This document shows, one piece after another, positions 48,150 to 58,384 of a stretch of 64,000 bases of DNA. The stretch lies in the NCBI RefSeq assembly GCF_030270585.1, contig NZ_BSYI01000019.1, positions 1 to 64,000 of the forward strand, written 5' to 3'. Source of the DNA: Paralimibaculum aggregatum (lineage in GTDB: Bacteria; Pseudomonadota; Alphaproteobacteria; Rhodobacterales; Rhodobacteraceae). A program made the translations under genes and the position numbers. A model generated the notes under the pieces. That model was not told the DNA's origin and searched no databases. It saw only the letters and a list, made by a program, of their open reading frames with translations. The first letter of the stretch is position 1, and each line of letters begins with the position of its first letter.

Positions 48150-48392
48150 TCAGTCCGGCGCGCTGGTCTGCAGCGCGAGGGCGTGGAGCGGCGCGTTCGC
48201 GCCCTCGAGGATCGGCTTCAGCGCCTGGTTGACGAGCCGCTGCTGCTGCACGCGGTTCATGCCGCGGAACTCCTCGTCGACCACGGTCGCGGCATAGTGG
48301 TTGCCGTCTCCCGCCAGGTCGCGGATCTCGATCCTGGCATTGGGAAAGCGCGCGCGGAGCAGGCGCTCGATCTCGCTGGCTTGCACGGGCAT
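48150..48392 (-). CDS. bolA: BolA family protein (own start inside a longer frame)
   Basis: An 80-residue BolA domain: EIERLLRARFPNARIEIRDL, GDGNHYAATVVDEEF and QRLVNQALKPIL. With monothiol glutaredoxin, encoded next, it forms a 2Fe-2S complex for iron signalling and cluster delivery. GGAGGTCGCCCCC sits directly before the ATG at 48392, a normal spacing, so an independent BolA should be made. The frame is however open upstream without any stop into a tandem glycosyltransferase (see the 48150-50717 entry), so a fusion product is also possible. Confidence 0.88.
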   Translation of the reverse strand: MPVQASEIERLLRARFPNARIEIRDLAGDGNHYAATVVDEEFRGMNRVQQQRLVNQALKPILEGANAPLHALALQTSAPD

Positions 48393-50717
48393 GGGGGCGA
48401 CCTCCGTTGCTGTCCCCTTGGGAGGTAGCGGCTCCGGCGATGCGACACAAGCCGGCGATGCCTGCGCGTGCGAGACCCGCCGCGGCGGGCGGCGGGCGGG
48501 ATCGGGCACCAGCACCGCCTCGTAGCGCGCAAAGGCCGCGGCATGGGTATAGCTCTTGAGGTCGCGCGGCCCCGGCGGCGGGTCGTCGAGCGCGGCAAGG
48601 ACCGCGGCGAGGAGCGCCTCGCCGTCCTCCACCGGCACGAGGCGGCCGAGCCGGCCGTCCTCGAGGATCTCCGCCGGGCCGCTCGGGCAGTCGGTCGCCA
48701 CCACCCGGGCGCCGCAGGCCAGCGCCTCGATCAGCACCGTCGGCAGCCCCTCCCAGCGCGAGCTCAGCACGAAGAGCGCGGCGGCCCGCATATAGGCATG
48801 GGGGTTGTCGACGAAGCCCGGCATCGCGACCGTCTCGCCGAGCCCGAGCCGCGCCACCAGAGCCTCGAGCATGGCCCGCTCCTCGCCCTCGCCGAGGATC
48901 AGGAGCCGCGCCTCCCGCTGCCGGCGCAGCTTCGCGAAGACCTCGATCAGCAGCTCGAAATTCTTCTGCCGCGCCAGCCGGCCGACGGCGAGGATCACCG
49001 GCGGCGCGCCGGGCGCGAACCAGGGATGCGCCGGCACCTCGCGGCTGCGCGCCTCGAGCTCCGGCCCGATCACCGCGTTGTGCACCACCTCGATGCGCTC
49101 GCGCGCGAGGCCGATCATCGCCGCGAGATCGTCCGCCACGCCGCGGCTGACCGCCACCACCGCGTCGCAGCGCGGATAGGCACGGGCCATCACCACCGGC
49201 AGCAGGCGGCGATACCAGTTGCGCCGCACCTCGACCGACAGGGTGGAATGCTCCGACACCGCCAGCCGGGTGCCCGAGCGCGCCAGCAGCCGCGCGCCCC
49301 AGGCGATGCAGTTGCTCGAGGCCATCGAGGACAGCAGCGCCTGCGGCCGCTCGCGGCGGAAATAGCGGGCCAGCCGGGGCAGCGCGAAGATCCGCCAGCC
49401 GACGCGCAGGTCGACCAGCCGGGCGCCCTCGGGCACCTGGTCGATCAGCGCGCCCTTGCCCTGCATCACCACGAGATCCACACGGTAGCCGGCATCGACG
49501 AACTGCCGCGCCAGGTTGAGCGCCACCCGCTCCGCGCCGCCACCGCCGAGATTGGGCAGCAGCAGGCCGACCAGCGGCGCGCGGGCCCGGTCCGGCTCGG
49601 GCAGGAGCACCGCTTCGTGCCGCGCCAGCAGCGGGCCGGCGGCGAAGCGGGCCGCCGCTTCCGGGCCGGGGCGCGGCCCGTCCAGCGCCTCGGCCAGCGC
49701 CTCGGCCAGCGCCGCCGCATCGCCCACCGGCACGAGGCGGCCATGACGGCCGCCCTCGAGGATCTCCGCCGGGCCGCTCGGGCAATCGGTCGAGACCACC
49801 GGCACGCCGCAGGCCAGCGCCTCGATCAGCACCGTCGGCAGGCCTTCCCAGCGCGAGCTCAGCGCAAACACCCCGGCCCGCGCCATCGAGGGATAGGGCT
49901 CCTGGCGCACGCCGGGCAGGCGGATGTCGTCGCCATGGCCGGTGGCCGCCGCCGCCCGCTCCAGCGCCTCCCGCTCGGGCCCCTCGCCGAGGATCACCAG
50001 CCGGCAGGGCCGCGTTGCCCGCAGCCGGGCAAAGGCCGCGATCAGGGTGGCATAATCCTTCTGCTCGTGCAGCCGCCCGACCGCGAGCACCACCGGCGGC
50101 GCATCCGGCGCGAACCAGGGATCGTCGAGCGGCACGTCGCGGCCCTGCAGCAGCGCCCGGGTCAGCACCGGGTTGTAGATCACCTCGATCCGCTCGCGGG
50201 CCAGGCCGATGGTCTGCGAGAGATCGTCCGCCACGCCCTCGCTCACCGCGATCACCGCATCCGCCTTCGGATAGAGCCGGCGCATCGCCGCCGGCAGCAC
50301 CCTGAACGCCGGCGCGCGGGCCACCTCCATGCTTAGCGTCGAGCGTTCCGACAGCACCAGCCGCACCGGCACGCCCGCCAGCATCCGCGCCAGCACCGCG
50401 ATGCAGTTCACCGAGGCCATGGCCGAGAGCAGCGTGTCGGGCCGCGCCCGGCGCAGGTAGCGCACCAGCCCCGGCAGCGCGCCGACCTTGCTGCGCGCGC
50501 CGAGATCCACCAGGCGGGCCGCTTCCGGCAGGCAGTCGAGAAACGGGCCGTCGGCCCGGATCAGCACCACATCGACACGGTGCCCGCGCGCCGCCAGGTG
50601 CCGGATCAGGGTCAGCATGTTGCGCTCGGCACCGCCGAGGCCGAGCGACAGCAGGAACACGGCAACATGCCCCGGCGCCGCGACCGGCGGCCTCTGCGAC
50701 TGGCGGCCATCAGTCAT
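48150..50717 (-). CDS. Tandem GT4 glycosyltransferase running in frame into BolA
   Basis: An 855-codon frame holds two GT-B fold GT4 domains and then BolA. Copy 1 (about 15-375) shows SLGLGGAERNMLTLI, GRLHEQKDYATLI and EGLPTVLIEALACG near 289. Copy 2 (about 375-745) shows NLGGGGAERVALNLARQF, GRLARQKNFELLIEV and the same EGLPTVLIEALACG near 653. These give an internal repeat of about 364 residues. A Pro/Ser-rich stretch of about 35 residues leads into the BolA domain at 776. It probably transfers sugars to an exported polysaccharide. No stop separates GT from BolA in this sequence. The ATG at 50717 (MTDGRQSQ) is preferred over 50789. Confidence 0.7.
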   Translation of the reverse strand: MTDGRQSQRPPVAAPGHVAVFLLSLGLGGAERNMLTLIRHLAARGHRVDVVLIRADGPFLDCLPEAARLVDLGARSKVGALPGLVRYLRRARPDTLLSAMASVNCIAVLARMLAGVPVRLVLSERSTLSMEVARAPAFRVLPAAMRRLYPKADAVIAVSEGVADDLSQTIGLARERIEVIYNPVLTRALLQGRDVPLDDPWFAPDAPPVVLAVGRLHEQKDYATLIAAFARLRATRPCRLVILGEGPEREALERAAAATGHGDDIRLPGVRQEPYPSMARAGVFALSSRWEGLPTVLIEALACGVPVVSTDCPSGPAEILEGGRHGRLVPVGDAAALAEALAEALDGPRPGPEAAARFAAGPLLARHEAVLLPEPDRARAPLVGLLLPNLGGGGAERVALNLARQFVDAGYRVDLVVMQGKGALIDQVPEGARLVDLRVGWRIFALPRLARYFRRERPQALLSSMASSNCIAWGARLLARSGTRLAVSEHSTLSVEVRRNWYRRLLPVVMARAYPRCDAVVAVSRGVADDLAAMIGLARERIEVVHNAVIGPELEARSREVPAHPWFAPGAPPVILAVGRLARQKNFELLIEVFAKLRRQREARLLILGEGEERAMLEALVARLGLGETVAMPGFVDNPHAYMRAAALFVLSSRWEGLPTVLIEALACGARVVATDCPSGPAEILEDGRLGRLVPVEDGEALLAAVLAALDDPPPGPRDLKSYTHAAAFARYEAVLVPDPARRPPRRVSHAQASPACVASPEPLPPKGTATEVAPMPVQASEIERLLRARFPNARIEIRDLAGDGNHYAATVVDEEFRGMNRVQQQRLVNQALKPILEGANAPLHALALQTSAPD

Positions 50718-50814
50718 CGACGCGGCCCATTCCCTCACCCGTACGGACACCCACCAGCCGGGCTTACGGCGCGGGGACCGCAGCCGCAAGGGCCAGGCCT
50801 GCGGCGGCCGCGGC

Positions 50815-52080
<1,266 letters not shown>

Positions 52081-52225
52081 CTCGGGAACCAGATGGGGGG
52101 AGGGAGGGGGCGCAGAAATGCGCACCAGCGCAGACGCGCCGGCCGTTGGGGCAGGAACATGCGTGGCTTTGCCGGGAAAGTCAAGCGGTGTGAAGAATTC
52201 GCCCCGGTTCCGGCCGCCCGGCGGC

Positions 52226-52681
52226 TCAGAACGGCTGCACGATCACCAGGATCACGATGCCGGCCATGAGCAGCGTCGGCACCTCGTTCATCAGCCGGTA
52301 GCTGCGGCCGGAGCGGGTGTTGGCATCCGCCGCGAACTCCTTGCGCCGGGCGCCGAGCCAGTGGTGGAACCAGGTCATCGCCGCCACCAGCACCAGCTTG
52401 GCATGCAGCCAGGGGCTCGCCGCCAGCCAGTCGAGCCCGTTCGCCCAGAGCATCAGCAGGCCGAAGAGCCAGGTCGCGCTCATCGCCGGCCCCATGATGA
52501 AGCGGAAGAGCTTGAGCTCCATCGCCTTGAACGTCTCCGAGAGCTCGGAGCCCGGCGCCGCCTTCTCGGCGTGATAGACGAAGAGCCGCGGCAGGTAGAA
52601 GATGCCGGCCATCCAGGCGATCACCGAGATCACGTGCAGCGCCTTGATCCAGGCGTAGTGTTCGAGCAGCAGATCCTGCAT
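52226..52681 (-). CDS. hemJ: Protoporphyrinogen oxidase HemJ
   Basis: A 151-residue, four-helix integral membrane protein that oxidises protoporphyrinogen IX in most Gram-negatives lacking HemG or Hem[28 protein letters not shown] near the N-terminus contains the conserved His and Arg; [17 protein letters not shown] and [19 protein letters not shown] follow. Found between hemE and rho, the common alphaproteobacterial order. Confidence 0.93.
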   Translation of the reverse strand: MQDLLLEHYAWIKALHVISVIAWMAGIFYLPRLFVYHAEKAAPGSELSETFKAMELKLFRFIMGPAMSATWLFGLLMLWANGLDWLAASPWLHAKLVLVAAMTWFHHWLGARRKEFAADANTRSGRSYRLMNEVPTLLMAGIVILVIVQPF

Positions 52682-52721
52682 CTCAGCGCCTCCGGAGGGA
52701 GCTCGGGGTCAGGCCCGGATA

Positions 52722-53741
52722 TCAGCCGCGGATCGCGCGCAGCAGCTGGTCGACATGGGCCGGATCGGCATCCGGGGTGATCCCGTGGCCGAGATTGAAG
52801 ACATAGGGATGGCCCGCCATCCCGGCCACCATGCGCCGGGCCGCCTGCGTCAGCGCGTCGCCGCCGGTCACCATCAGCACCGGATCGAGATTGCCCTGCA
52901 GCGCGAGCTTGGGCAGCGCCTTGCGCGCCCAGTCGAGCGGCACGGTGTGGTCGAGCGCCAGCGCATCGACGCCGGTCGCCTCGGCGAAACCCACATAGCC
53001 CGGACCGGCCCCGCGCGGGAAGCCGATCACCGGCACGACGGGATGCCGTGCCTTCAGAGCCGCCACGATCCGCCGCATCGGCGCGACGGAATAGGCCTCG
53101 AAGGGCTCCGGAGCCAGCGTGCCGGCCCAGCTGTCGAAGACCTTCACGACCTCCGCCCCGGCCTCGATCTGGCGCGACAGGTAGTGGATCGTCGCTTCGG
53201 TGACGATGTTGATCAGCCGTTCGAAGCCAGCCGGGTCGCGATACATCCAGAGCCGCGCCGGTCCCTGGTCCGGGGTGCCGCGGCCGGCGGCCATGTAGGT
53301 CGCCACCGTCCAGGGCGCGCCGGCAAAGCCGATCAGCGCGGTTTCCGCAGGCAGGGAGGCCGAGAGCCGGCGCACGGTTTCATAGACCGGCGCGAGGGTC
53401 TCGTCGATCTCGTCGACGGGTTTCAGCGCGCGGATATCCGGCGCGTCGCCGGGCCAGGCCAGCCGCGGACCCTCGCCCTCGGCGAACCAGAGCTTCATGC
53501 CGAGCGCCTGCGGCACCAGCAGGATGTCGGCAAAGAGGATCGCTGCATCGAAACCGAAGCGCCGGATCGGCTGCAGCGTTACTTCTTCGGCGAGTTCCGG
53601 CGTGTAGCAGAGGTCGAGAAAGCCCCCCGCGCGGGACCGTGTGGCCCGGTATTCGGGCAGGTAGCGCCCTGCCTGACGCATGAGCCAGACCGGCGGCGGC
53701 GAGAGCGCGTCGCCCTTGAGGACGGACAGGAGGCGTTTCAT
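52722..53741 (-). CDS. hemE: Uroporphyrinogen decarboxylase
   Basis: A 339-residue TIM barrel enzyme that converts uroporphyrinogen III to coproporphyrinogen III. The N-terminal [11 protein letters not shown] is the family signature. [17 protein letters not shown] holds the catalytic Asp, with [13 protein letters not shown] and [13 protein letters not shown] further on. Start at 53741, directly flanking the presumed replication origin, as in Caulobacter and Rickettsia. Confidence 0.97.
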   Translation of the reverse strand: MKRLLSVLKGDALSPPPVWLMRQAGRYLPEYRATRSRAGGFLDLCYTPELAEEVTLQPIRRFGFDAAILFADILLVPQALGMKLWFAEGEGPRLAWPGDAPDIRALKPVDEIDETLAPVYETVRRLSASLPAETALIGFAGAPWTVATYMAAGRGTPDQGPARLWMYRDPAGFERLINIVTEATIHYLSRQIEAGAEVVKVFDSWAGTLAPEPFEAYSVAPMRRIVAALKARHPVVPVIGFPRGAGPGYVGFAEATGVDALALDHTVPLDWARKALPKLALQGNLDPVLMVTGGDALTQAARRMVAGMAGHPYVFNLGHGITPDADPAHVDQLLRAIRG

Positions 53742-53846
53742 CGGATCTGCTCGCGTGATTCAACAGGGAGACTCTTAAAAGGATGGAGTCTTAAGTGGAA
53801 CCCTGAAAGCCGGGGATTACCGGTGCCCCGGGTTTTACCAACACAG

Positions 53847-53855
53847 TTATCCACA
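53847..53855 (+). promoter_or_regulatory. DnaA box (perfect TTATCCACA)
   Basis: Exact match to the strong DnaA-binding 9-mer TTATCCACA, in the AT-rich origin gap, about 55 bases from the A-rich tract that could unwind. Confidence 0.75.
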
Positions 53856-54077
53856 TTTTTCCTCAGCTTTCCGAGTTTTCCGACTGGTTGAACTCGCATT
53901 TGCCAAACCATTGAAAAAAAGAAAAAAATATCGCCAGCTTTCAGAAGTTTTCCACGGATTTCTCCCCGATTTCGCCACTGTCCCGGACGGATCGGCGCAT
54001 GTCGTCCACAGTTTGACAACTGCCCGGGTTTTCCCCGCTGGCAGTGGACGGATGCGCCGCCGTCCCCGCCTTCCCCG

Positions 54078-54086
54078 TTATTCACA
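54078..54086 (+). promoter_or_regulatory. DnaA box (TTATTCACA)
   Basis: Fits the TTATNCACA consensus in the same orientation as the box at 53847. Weaker 9-mers TTTTCCACG (53948) and TCGTCCACA (54002) lie between them. Confidence 0.6.
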
Positions 54087-54177
54087 GGCGCCGGCGGGCC
54101 GGGGCCGACCCCCTTCCATCGCGGGCCGATCCGGGCGAGGCTCGGCGCCTGCAAACCACCCGGCAAGGGGAGGAGAC

Positions 54178-55041
54178 ATGCCGCACTCACGGCAGCACAC
54201 GATCCATCTCGTCTCGGATTCCACCGGCGAGACGCTGGCGGCGCTGGCGCGGGCCTGCCTCGCGCCCTTCGGCAATGTCTCCGTGGAGCTCGAGGTCACC
54301 GTCTTCGTGCGGACCGAGGCGGATCTCGACCGCGCCATCGCCCGGCTGCGGGCGCGGCCGGGGCTGATGTGCTACACGCTGGCCGAGCGCAGCTTCCGCA
54401 ACCGGCTCGAGGCCGCCTGCGCCAGCCTCGGGGTGCCCGCGATCGCGCCGCTCGACCCGCTTATCGCCCGGCTCGGCGAGGCCTTCGGGCGCGCCCCGAG
54501 CAGCGGCGTCGGCCTGCAGCACCAGATCGACCGCAGCTATTTCGAGCGCATCGCCGCCATCGACTTCGCCATGGCCCATGACGACGGCGCGCTCGGCACG
54601 CGGCTGATGCAGGCTGATGTCATCCTCACCGGGGTCAGCCGCACCTCGAAGACGCCGACCAGCCTCTATCTCGCCAACCGGGGCATCAAGGCCGCCAACG
54701 TGCCGCTGGTGCCGGGGCGGGAGCTCGACCCGGCCTTCTTCAAGGCGCTGGAATCCGGCATCCCGGCGATCGGCCTCACCGCGAGCCCGCTCCGGCTGGC
54801 GCAGATCCGCGGCGAACGGCTCGAGGCGCTGGGCGACACCCCGGCGGATTATGCCGATCTCGACCGCATCCAGGCCGAGGTTGCCGATGCGCGGCTGTTC
54901 TTCGAGCGGCACGCGATCCCGGTGATCGACGTCACCCGCCGCTCGATCGAGGAGACCGCCGCGGCGATCCAGATGACCCTGCGCCAGCGCGACGAGGCCG
55001 CGGGAGACGACCCCGCAGAAGCGACGGAGGAATGCCCGTGA
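54178..55041 (+). CDS. ppsR: PEP synthase / PPDK regulatory protein (DUF299)
   Basis: A 287-residue bifunctional ADP-dependent kinase/pyrophosphorylase that controls phosphoenolpyruvate synthase or pyruvate phosphate dikinase. HLVSDSTGETL at the N-terminus, HQIDRSYFERI and the P-loop-like GVSRTSKTPTSLYLA are the family blocks. GGGGAGGAGAC directly precedes the ATG. Caulobacter gene CC_0001, the RP001 homologue beside the origin, belongs to this family, which supports the origin call. Confidence 0.93.
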   Translation: MPHSRQHTIHLVSDSTGETLAALARACLAPFGNVSVELEVTVFVRTEADLDRAIARLRARPGLMCYTLAERSFRNRLEAACASLGVPAIAPLDPLIARLGEAFGRAPSSGVGLQHQIDRSYFERIAAIDFAMAHDDGALGTRLMQADVILTGVSRTSKTPTSLYLANRGIKAANVPLVPGRELDPAFFKALESGIPAIGLTASPLRLAQIRGERLEALGDTPADYADLDRIQAEVADARLFFERHAIPVIDVTRRSIEETAAAIQMTLRQRDEAAGDDPAEATEECP

Positions 55042-55628
55042 CGCTGGTCCTGGCGAGTGCGAGCCGGGCGCGGGCGGAGATGCTGCGCGCCGCCGGCGTG
55101 GCGATCGAGATCGCCCCCGCGCGCATCGACGAGGCCGCGGTGAAGTCGGCGATGCTGGCCGAGCAGGCGCCGCCCCGCGACATCGCCGACACGCTTGCGG
55201 AGCTGAAGGCGATCCGCGTCAGCGCCGGGCGTCCCGGCCTCGTGCTCGGCGCCGACCAGGTGCTGGTCAGCGAGGCCGGGATGCTCGACAAGCCGGCCGA
55301 TGCGGCGGCGGCGCGGGCGCAGCTTGCCGGGCTGCGCGGACAGACCCACCGGCTGCTCTCGGCGGCGGTGATCGCCGAGGCGGGCCAGCCGGTCTGGCGC
55401 CATGTCGGCGCCGCGCGGCTCACCATGCGGCCGTTTTCGGATGCCTTCCTCGACCGCTACCTGGCGGAGGCCGGCCCGGCGGTGCTCGAGTCGGTCGGCG
55501 CCTATCATCTCGAGGGGCTCGGGGCGCAGCTTTTCAGCGCTGTCGAGGGGGACTATTTCACGGTGCTTGGGCTGCCGCTGCTGGCGGTGCTCGGATTTCT
55601 GCGCGCACGGGGGGAGCTGGTGGAATGA
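55038..55628 (+). CDS. Maf-family nucleotide pyrophosphatase (second copy)
   Basis: A 196-residue Maf-like protein: VTLVLASASRARAEMLRAAG, RIDEAAVKSAM, VLGADQVLV and LDKPADAAAA, then ESVGAYHLEGLGAQLFSAVEGDY. It overlaps the ppsR stop. The GTG at 55038 lies about eight bases after GGAGGA. An ATG six bases earlier is almost on top of that site. It is distinct from the infA-linked Maf: it has DQ in place of DT in the active loop, a different substrate subfamily. Confidence 0.85.
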   Translation: MTLVLASASRARAEMLRAAGVAIEIAPARIDEAAVKSAMLAEQAPPRDIADTLAELKAIRVSAGRPGLVLGADQVLVSEAGMLDKPADAAAARAQLAGLRGQTHRLLSAAVIAEAGQPVWRHVGAARLTMRPFSDAFLDRYLAEAGPAVLESVGAYHLEGLGAQLFSAVEGDYFTVLGLPLLAVLGFLRARGELVE

Positions 55629-56455
55629 GCGATGCGAAACCGATGCTGGCGGGGGTGATGGGCTGGCCGATCAGCCATTCGAAATCGCCGCGGATCTTCG
55701 CCCACTGGTTCGCCGCGCACGGGATCGAGGGTGCCTATGTCCGCCTGCCCGTGCGCCCGGAGGATTTCGCCGAGGTCTATCGCGCGCTCGGCAAGGCCGG
55801 CTTCTGCGGCGTGAACGTGACGCTGCCGCACAAGGAGGCGGCGCTCGCCCTGGCCGACGAGGCGACGCCCGCGGCGCGCGCCATCGGGGCGGCCAACATG
55901 ATCCGCTTCGAGGGCGGGCGCATCCTCGCCGACAACACCGATGCCTATGGCTTCATCGAGAACCTGCGCGCCGGCGCGCCGGACTGGGACGCCGCCGCCG
56001 GCCCGGCGCTGGTGCTGGGGGCGGGCGGCGCCTCGCGCGCGGTGCTGCAGGCGCTGCTCGAGGCCGGCTGCCCGGAGATCCGGCTGGCCAACCGCACCCG
56101 CGCCAAGGCCGAGGCGCTGGCCGCGGCCTTCGGCCTCCGCATCCGGGTGGTGGACTGGGAGCACCGCGCGGCCGCCCTCTCGAACGCCGCGACGCTGGCC
56201 AACAGCACCGCTCTCGGCATGGCCGGCCAGCCGCCGCTGGCGATGGATCTCTCGATGGCCGAGCCCGGGCTGACGGTGACCGATATCGTCTACACCCCGC
56301 TCGAGACGCCGCTGCTGGCGGCGGCCCGGGCGGCGGGCTTCGCGGCGGTGGACGGGCTGGGCATGCTGCTGCACCAGGCGCGCCCGTCCTTCCGCGCCTG
56401 GTTCGGCGCCGATCCGGCGGTGGACGGGACCCTGCGCACGGCCTGCCTCGCATGA
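55625..56455 (+). CDS. aroE: Shikimate dehydrogenase
   Basis: A 276-residue NADPH enzyme reducing 3-dehydroshikimate. GWPISHSKSPRIFAHWF at 14-30, NVTLPHKEAAL with the catalytic Lys, NTDAYGF and the cofactor loop LGAGGASRAVLQAL are all seen. Overlaps the maf stop and the coaE start (ATGA each), so the whole ppsR-maf-aroE-coaE-dnaQ set is a tight operon running away from the origin. Confidence 0.96.
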   Translation: MSDAKPMLAGVMGWPISHSKSPRIFAHWFAAHGIEGAYVRLPVRPEDFAEVYRALGKAGFCGVNVTLPHKEAALALADEATPAARAIGAANMIRFEGGRILADNTDAYGFIENLRAGAPDWDAAAGPALVLGAGGASRAVLQALLEAGCPEIRLANRTRAKAEALAAAFGLRIRVVDWEHRAAALSNAATLANSTALGMAGQPPLAMDLSMAEPGLTVTDIVYTPLETPLLAAARAAGFAAVDGLGMLLHQARPSFRAWFGADPAVDGTLRTACLA

Positions 56456-57078
56456 GCGCCGACCCGAATCCGCAGATGATCACGCTGGCGCTCACCGGCT
56501 CGATCGGCATGGGCAAGTCCACCGTGGCGGGGATGTTCGCCGAGCAGGGCGTGCCGGTCTGGGATGCCGATGCCGCGGTGCACCGGCTCTATGGCCCGGA
56601 CGGCGAGGGGACGGCGGCCATTGCCGGGCTCGCGCCGGTCGCCATCGGCCCCGAGGGGGTCGATCGCAGCAGGCTCCGCGCCGCGGTGCTGGCCGATGCC
56701 GCGCTGCTGCCGAAGATCGAGGCGGCGATCCACCCGCTGGTGGCGGCGGACCGCACGGCCTTTCTCGACCGGATGCGCGCGGCGGGAGCGGAGATCGCGC
56801 TCTGCGACATCCCGCTGCTGTTCGAGACCGGCGCGGCGGAGGGCTTCGACCGCGTCGTCGTGGTCAGCGCCCCGGCGGAGATCCAGCGCGCCCGGGTGCT
56901 CGACCGGCCGGGCATGACCGAGGCCGCCTTCGCAAAGATCCTCGCACGGCAGACCCCGGACGCCGAGAAGCGCGCGCGGGCCGATATCGTGATCGACACC
57001 TCGGGCGAGCTCGACGCCACCCGCGCCCAGGTCGCGGCTGCGCTCGCCCGGATCCGCAGGGAGGTGCGCGATGCGTGA
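56452..57078 (+). CDS. coaE: Dephospho-CoA kinase
   Basis: A 208-residue P-loop kinase for the last step of coenzyme A synthesis. LTGSIGMGKSTVAGMF is the Walker A loop, WDADAAVHRLY and CDIPLLFETG follow, and the C-terminal helix carries the RxxxR-type adenosine region. The ATG overlaps the aroE stop; dnaQ starts eight bases before its own stop. Confidence 0.94.
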   Translation: MSADPNPQMITLALTGSIGMGKSTVAGMFAEQGVPVWDADAAVHRLYGPDGEGTAAIAGLAPVAIGPEGVDRSRLRAAVLADAALLPKIEAAIHPLVAADRTAFLDRMRAAGAEIALCDIPLLFETGAAEGFDRVVVVSAPAEIQRARVLDRPGMTEAAFAKILARQTPDAEKRARADIVIDTSGELDATRAQVAAALARIRREVRDA

Positions 57079-57778
57079 GATCGTGCTCGACACCGAGACC
57101 ACCGGCCTTGATCCCGACGAGGGCCACCGCATCGTCGAGATCGGCGCGGTGGAGCTCTTCAACACCCTGCCCACGGGCGAGACCTATCACCAGTACATCA
57201 ATCCGCAGCGGCCGATGCCGCCGGATGCCTACCAGGTGCACGGGCTTGGCGACGAGTTCCTGCGCGACAAGCCGGTCTTCGCGGCGATCTCCGGCGCGTT
57301 CCTCGAATTCATCGGCGATGCGCCGCTGGTCATCCACAATGCCGAGTTCGACATGCGGATGATCAATGCCGAGCTGGTGCGCCTCGGCATGGGCACGCTG
57401 CCGGCGGACAGGGCGATCGACACGCTGAAGATCGCGCGGCGGAAGTTTCCCGGTGCCGCGGTCTCGCTCGATGCGCTGTGCCGGCGCTTCGGGGTGGACA
57501 ATTCCGGCCGCGGCAAGCATGGAGCGCTGCTCGACAGCGAGCTGCTGGCGGAGGTCTATCTCGAGCTGCAGGGCGGGCGGCAGCAGGGCCTCGCGCTCGA
57601 TGCCGGCGCCAAGGCGCGGACCGACACGGTGCGCAAGGTGGAGACGGGGCGGGCGCGGCCGCGGCCCGAGCCGCTGGCGCCCCGGCTCACCGAGGCGGAA
57701 CGGGCGGCCCATGCTGCCTTCGTCGAGGAGCTCGGCGAGGCCGCGCTCTGGCGCAAGCTTGCCGCCGGCGAGGGCTGA
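57071..57778 (+). CDS. dnaQ: DNA polymerase III epsilon subunit (3'-5' exonuclease)
   Basis: A 235-residue proofreading subunit. Exo I is LDTETTGLDPDEGHRIVEIGA (D7, E9), Exo II HNAEFDMRMINAEL and Exo III KHGALLDSELLAEVYLEL. These contain the acidic metal ligands and the exo His. A short C-terminal part likely binds the alpha subunit. Last gene of the rightward operon. Confidence 0.95.
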   Translation: MREIVLDTETTGLDPDEGHRIVEIGAVELFNTLPTGETYHQYINPQRPMPPDAYQVHGLGDEFLRDKPVFAAISGAFLEFIGDAPLVIHNAEFDMRMINAELVRLGMGTLPADRAIDTLKIARRKFPGAAVSLDALCRRFGVDNSGRGKHGALLDSELLAEVYLELQGGRQQGLALDAGAKARTDTVRKVETGRARPRPEPLAPRLTEAERAAHAAFVEELGEAALWRKLAAGEG

Positions 57779-57877
57779 GCGTGGCTGCGGGCCCCGGTCA
57801 GCGGCGCGCGAACGTTCCGGCGGCGGGCGTCCGGCAGGCGGGCGGCGACCTCCGCGGGAAGGCCGCCGCGCGGGGCA

Positions 57878-58384
57878 TCAGACCTGCGGCGCGGCCGCGG
57901 CGTCGCCCTCGGCCTTCTGCTGCCGGGCCGCCTCGAGGCGCTGCCGGTAGAGCGTGGCGAAATCGACATTGTCGATCATCAGCGGCGGGTAGCCGCCGTC
58001 GCGGGTCACGTCGGCCAGCACGCGGCGCGCGAAGGGCAGCAGCTGGCGCGGGCACTCGATGAAGAGGAACGGGTGCAGGTGCTCCTTCTTCACGTTGGAG
58101 AGGGTGAACAGGCCGGCATAGTCGAGCTCGACGAGGAAGCGGGTCTTGTCCTCGCCGGTCGCCTTGGCGTTGATCTTCATGTTGACCTGGTAGCGGTCAT
58201 CGCCGAGCGACTTCGCATCCATGCCCACATTGACCTGGATCTCCGGGTTGCCCTTGACCTGCTGGCCCTCCATCACGGCGACATTCTCGAAGGAGAGGTC
58301 GCGGGTGAAATGGGCGAGCATGCGCGCGATCGGCGGGTTGTTGAGATCGATGCCACCGGGGGTCTGGCTGGTCGTGTCGGTCAT
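57878..58384 (-). CDS. secB: Protein-export chaperone SecB
   Basis: A 168-residue tetrameric chaperone that holds preproteins unfolded for SecA. Key blocks are LAHFTRDLSFENV, VNVGMDAKSLGDDRYQVNM, LDYAGLFTLSNV and the C-terminal SPFLFIECPRQLLPFARR. The tail ends with an Ala/Gln-rich segment. Convergent with dnaQ. Divergent relative to nothing nearby but near fxsA, the standard alphaproteobacterial order. Confidence 0.94.
   Translation of the reverse strand: MTDTTSQTPGGIDLNNPPIARMLAHFTRDLSFENVAVMEGQQVKGNPEIQVNVGMDAKSLGDDRYQVNMKINAKATGEDKTRFLVELDYAGLFTLSNVKKEHLHPFLFIECPRQLLPFARRVLADVTRDGGYPPLMIDNVDFATLYRQRLEAARQQKAEGDAAAAPQV

Larger units (their letters stand above)
53742..54177. other. putative chromosomal replication origin (oriC)
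   Basis: The 436-base gap between hemE and the ppsR/DUF299 gene is unusually AT-rich. It holds a perfect DnaA box (53847), a consensus-fitting one (54078) and weaker ones at 53948 and 54002. An A-rich tract lies near 53911-53930, and three GANTC (CcrM) sites lie at 53757-53790. The hemE-origin-DUF299 arrangement is that of the Caulobacter and Rickettsia origins. Genes on both sides point outward. No protein-coding frame with support is present. Confidence 0.8.

Noticed and set aside
45729-50336. Long plus-strand frames opposite ychF, pth, grxD and the glycosyltransferase region
   Set aside because: Antisense shadows of verified genes; sequence is low-complexity.
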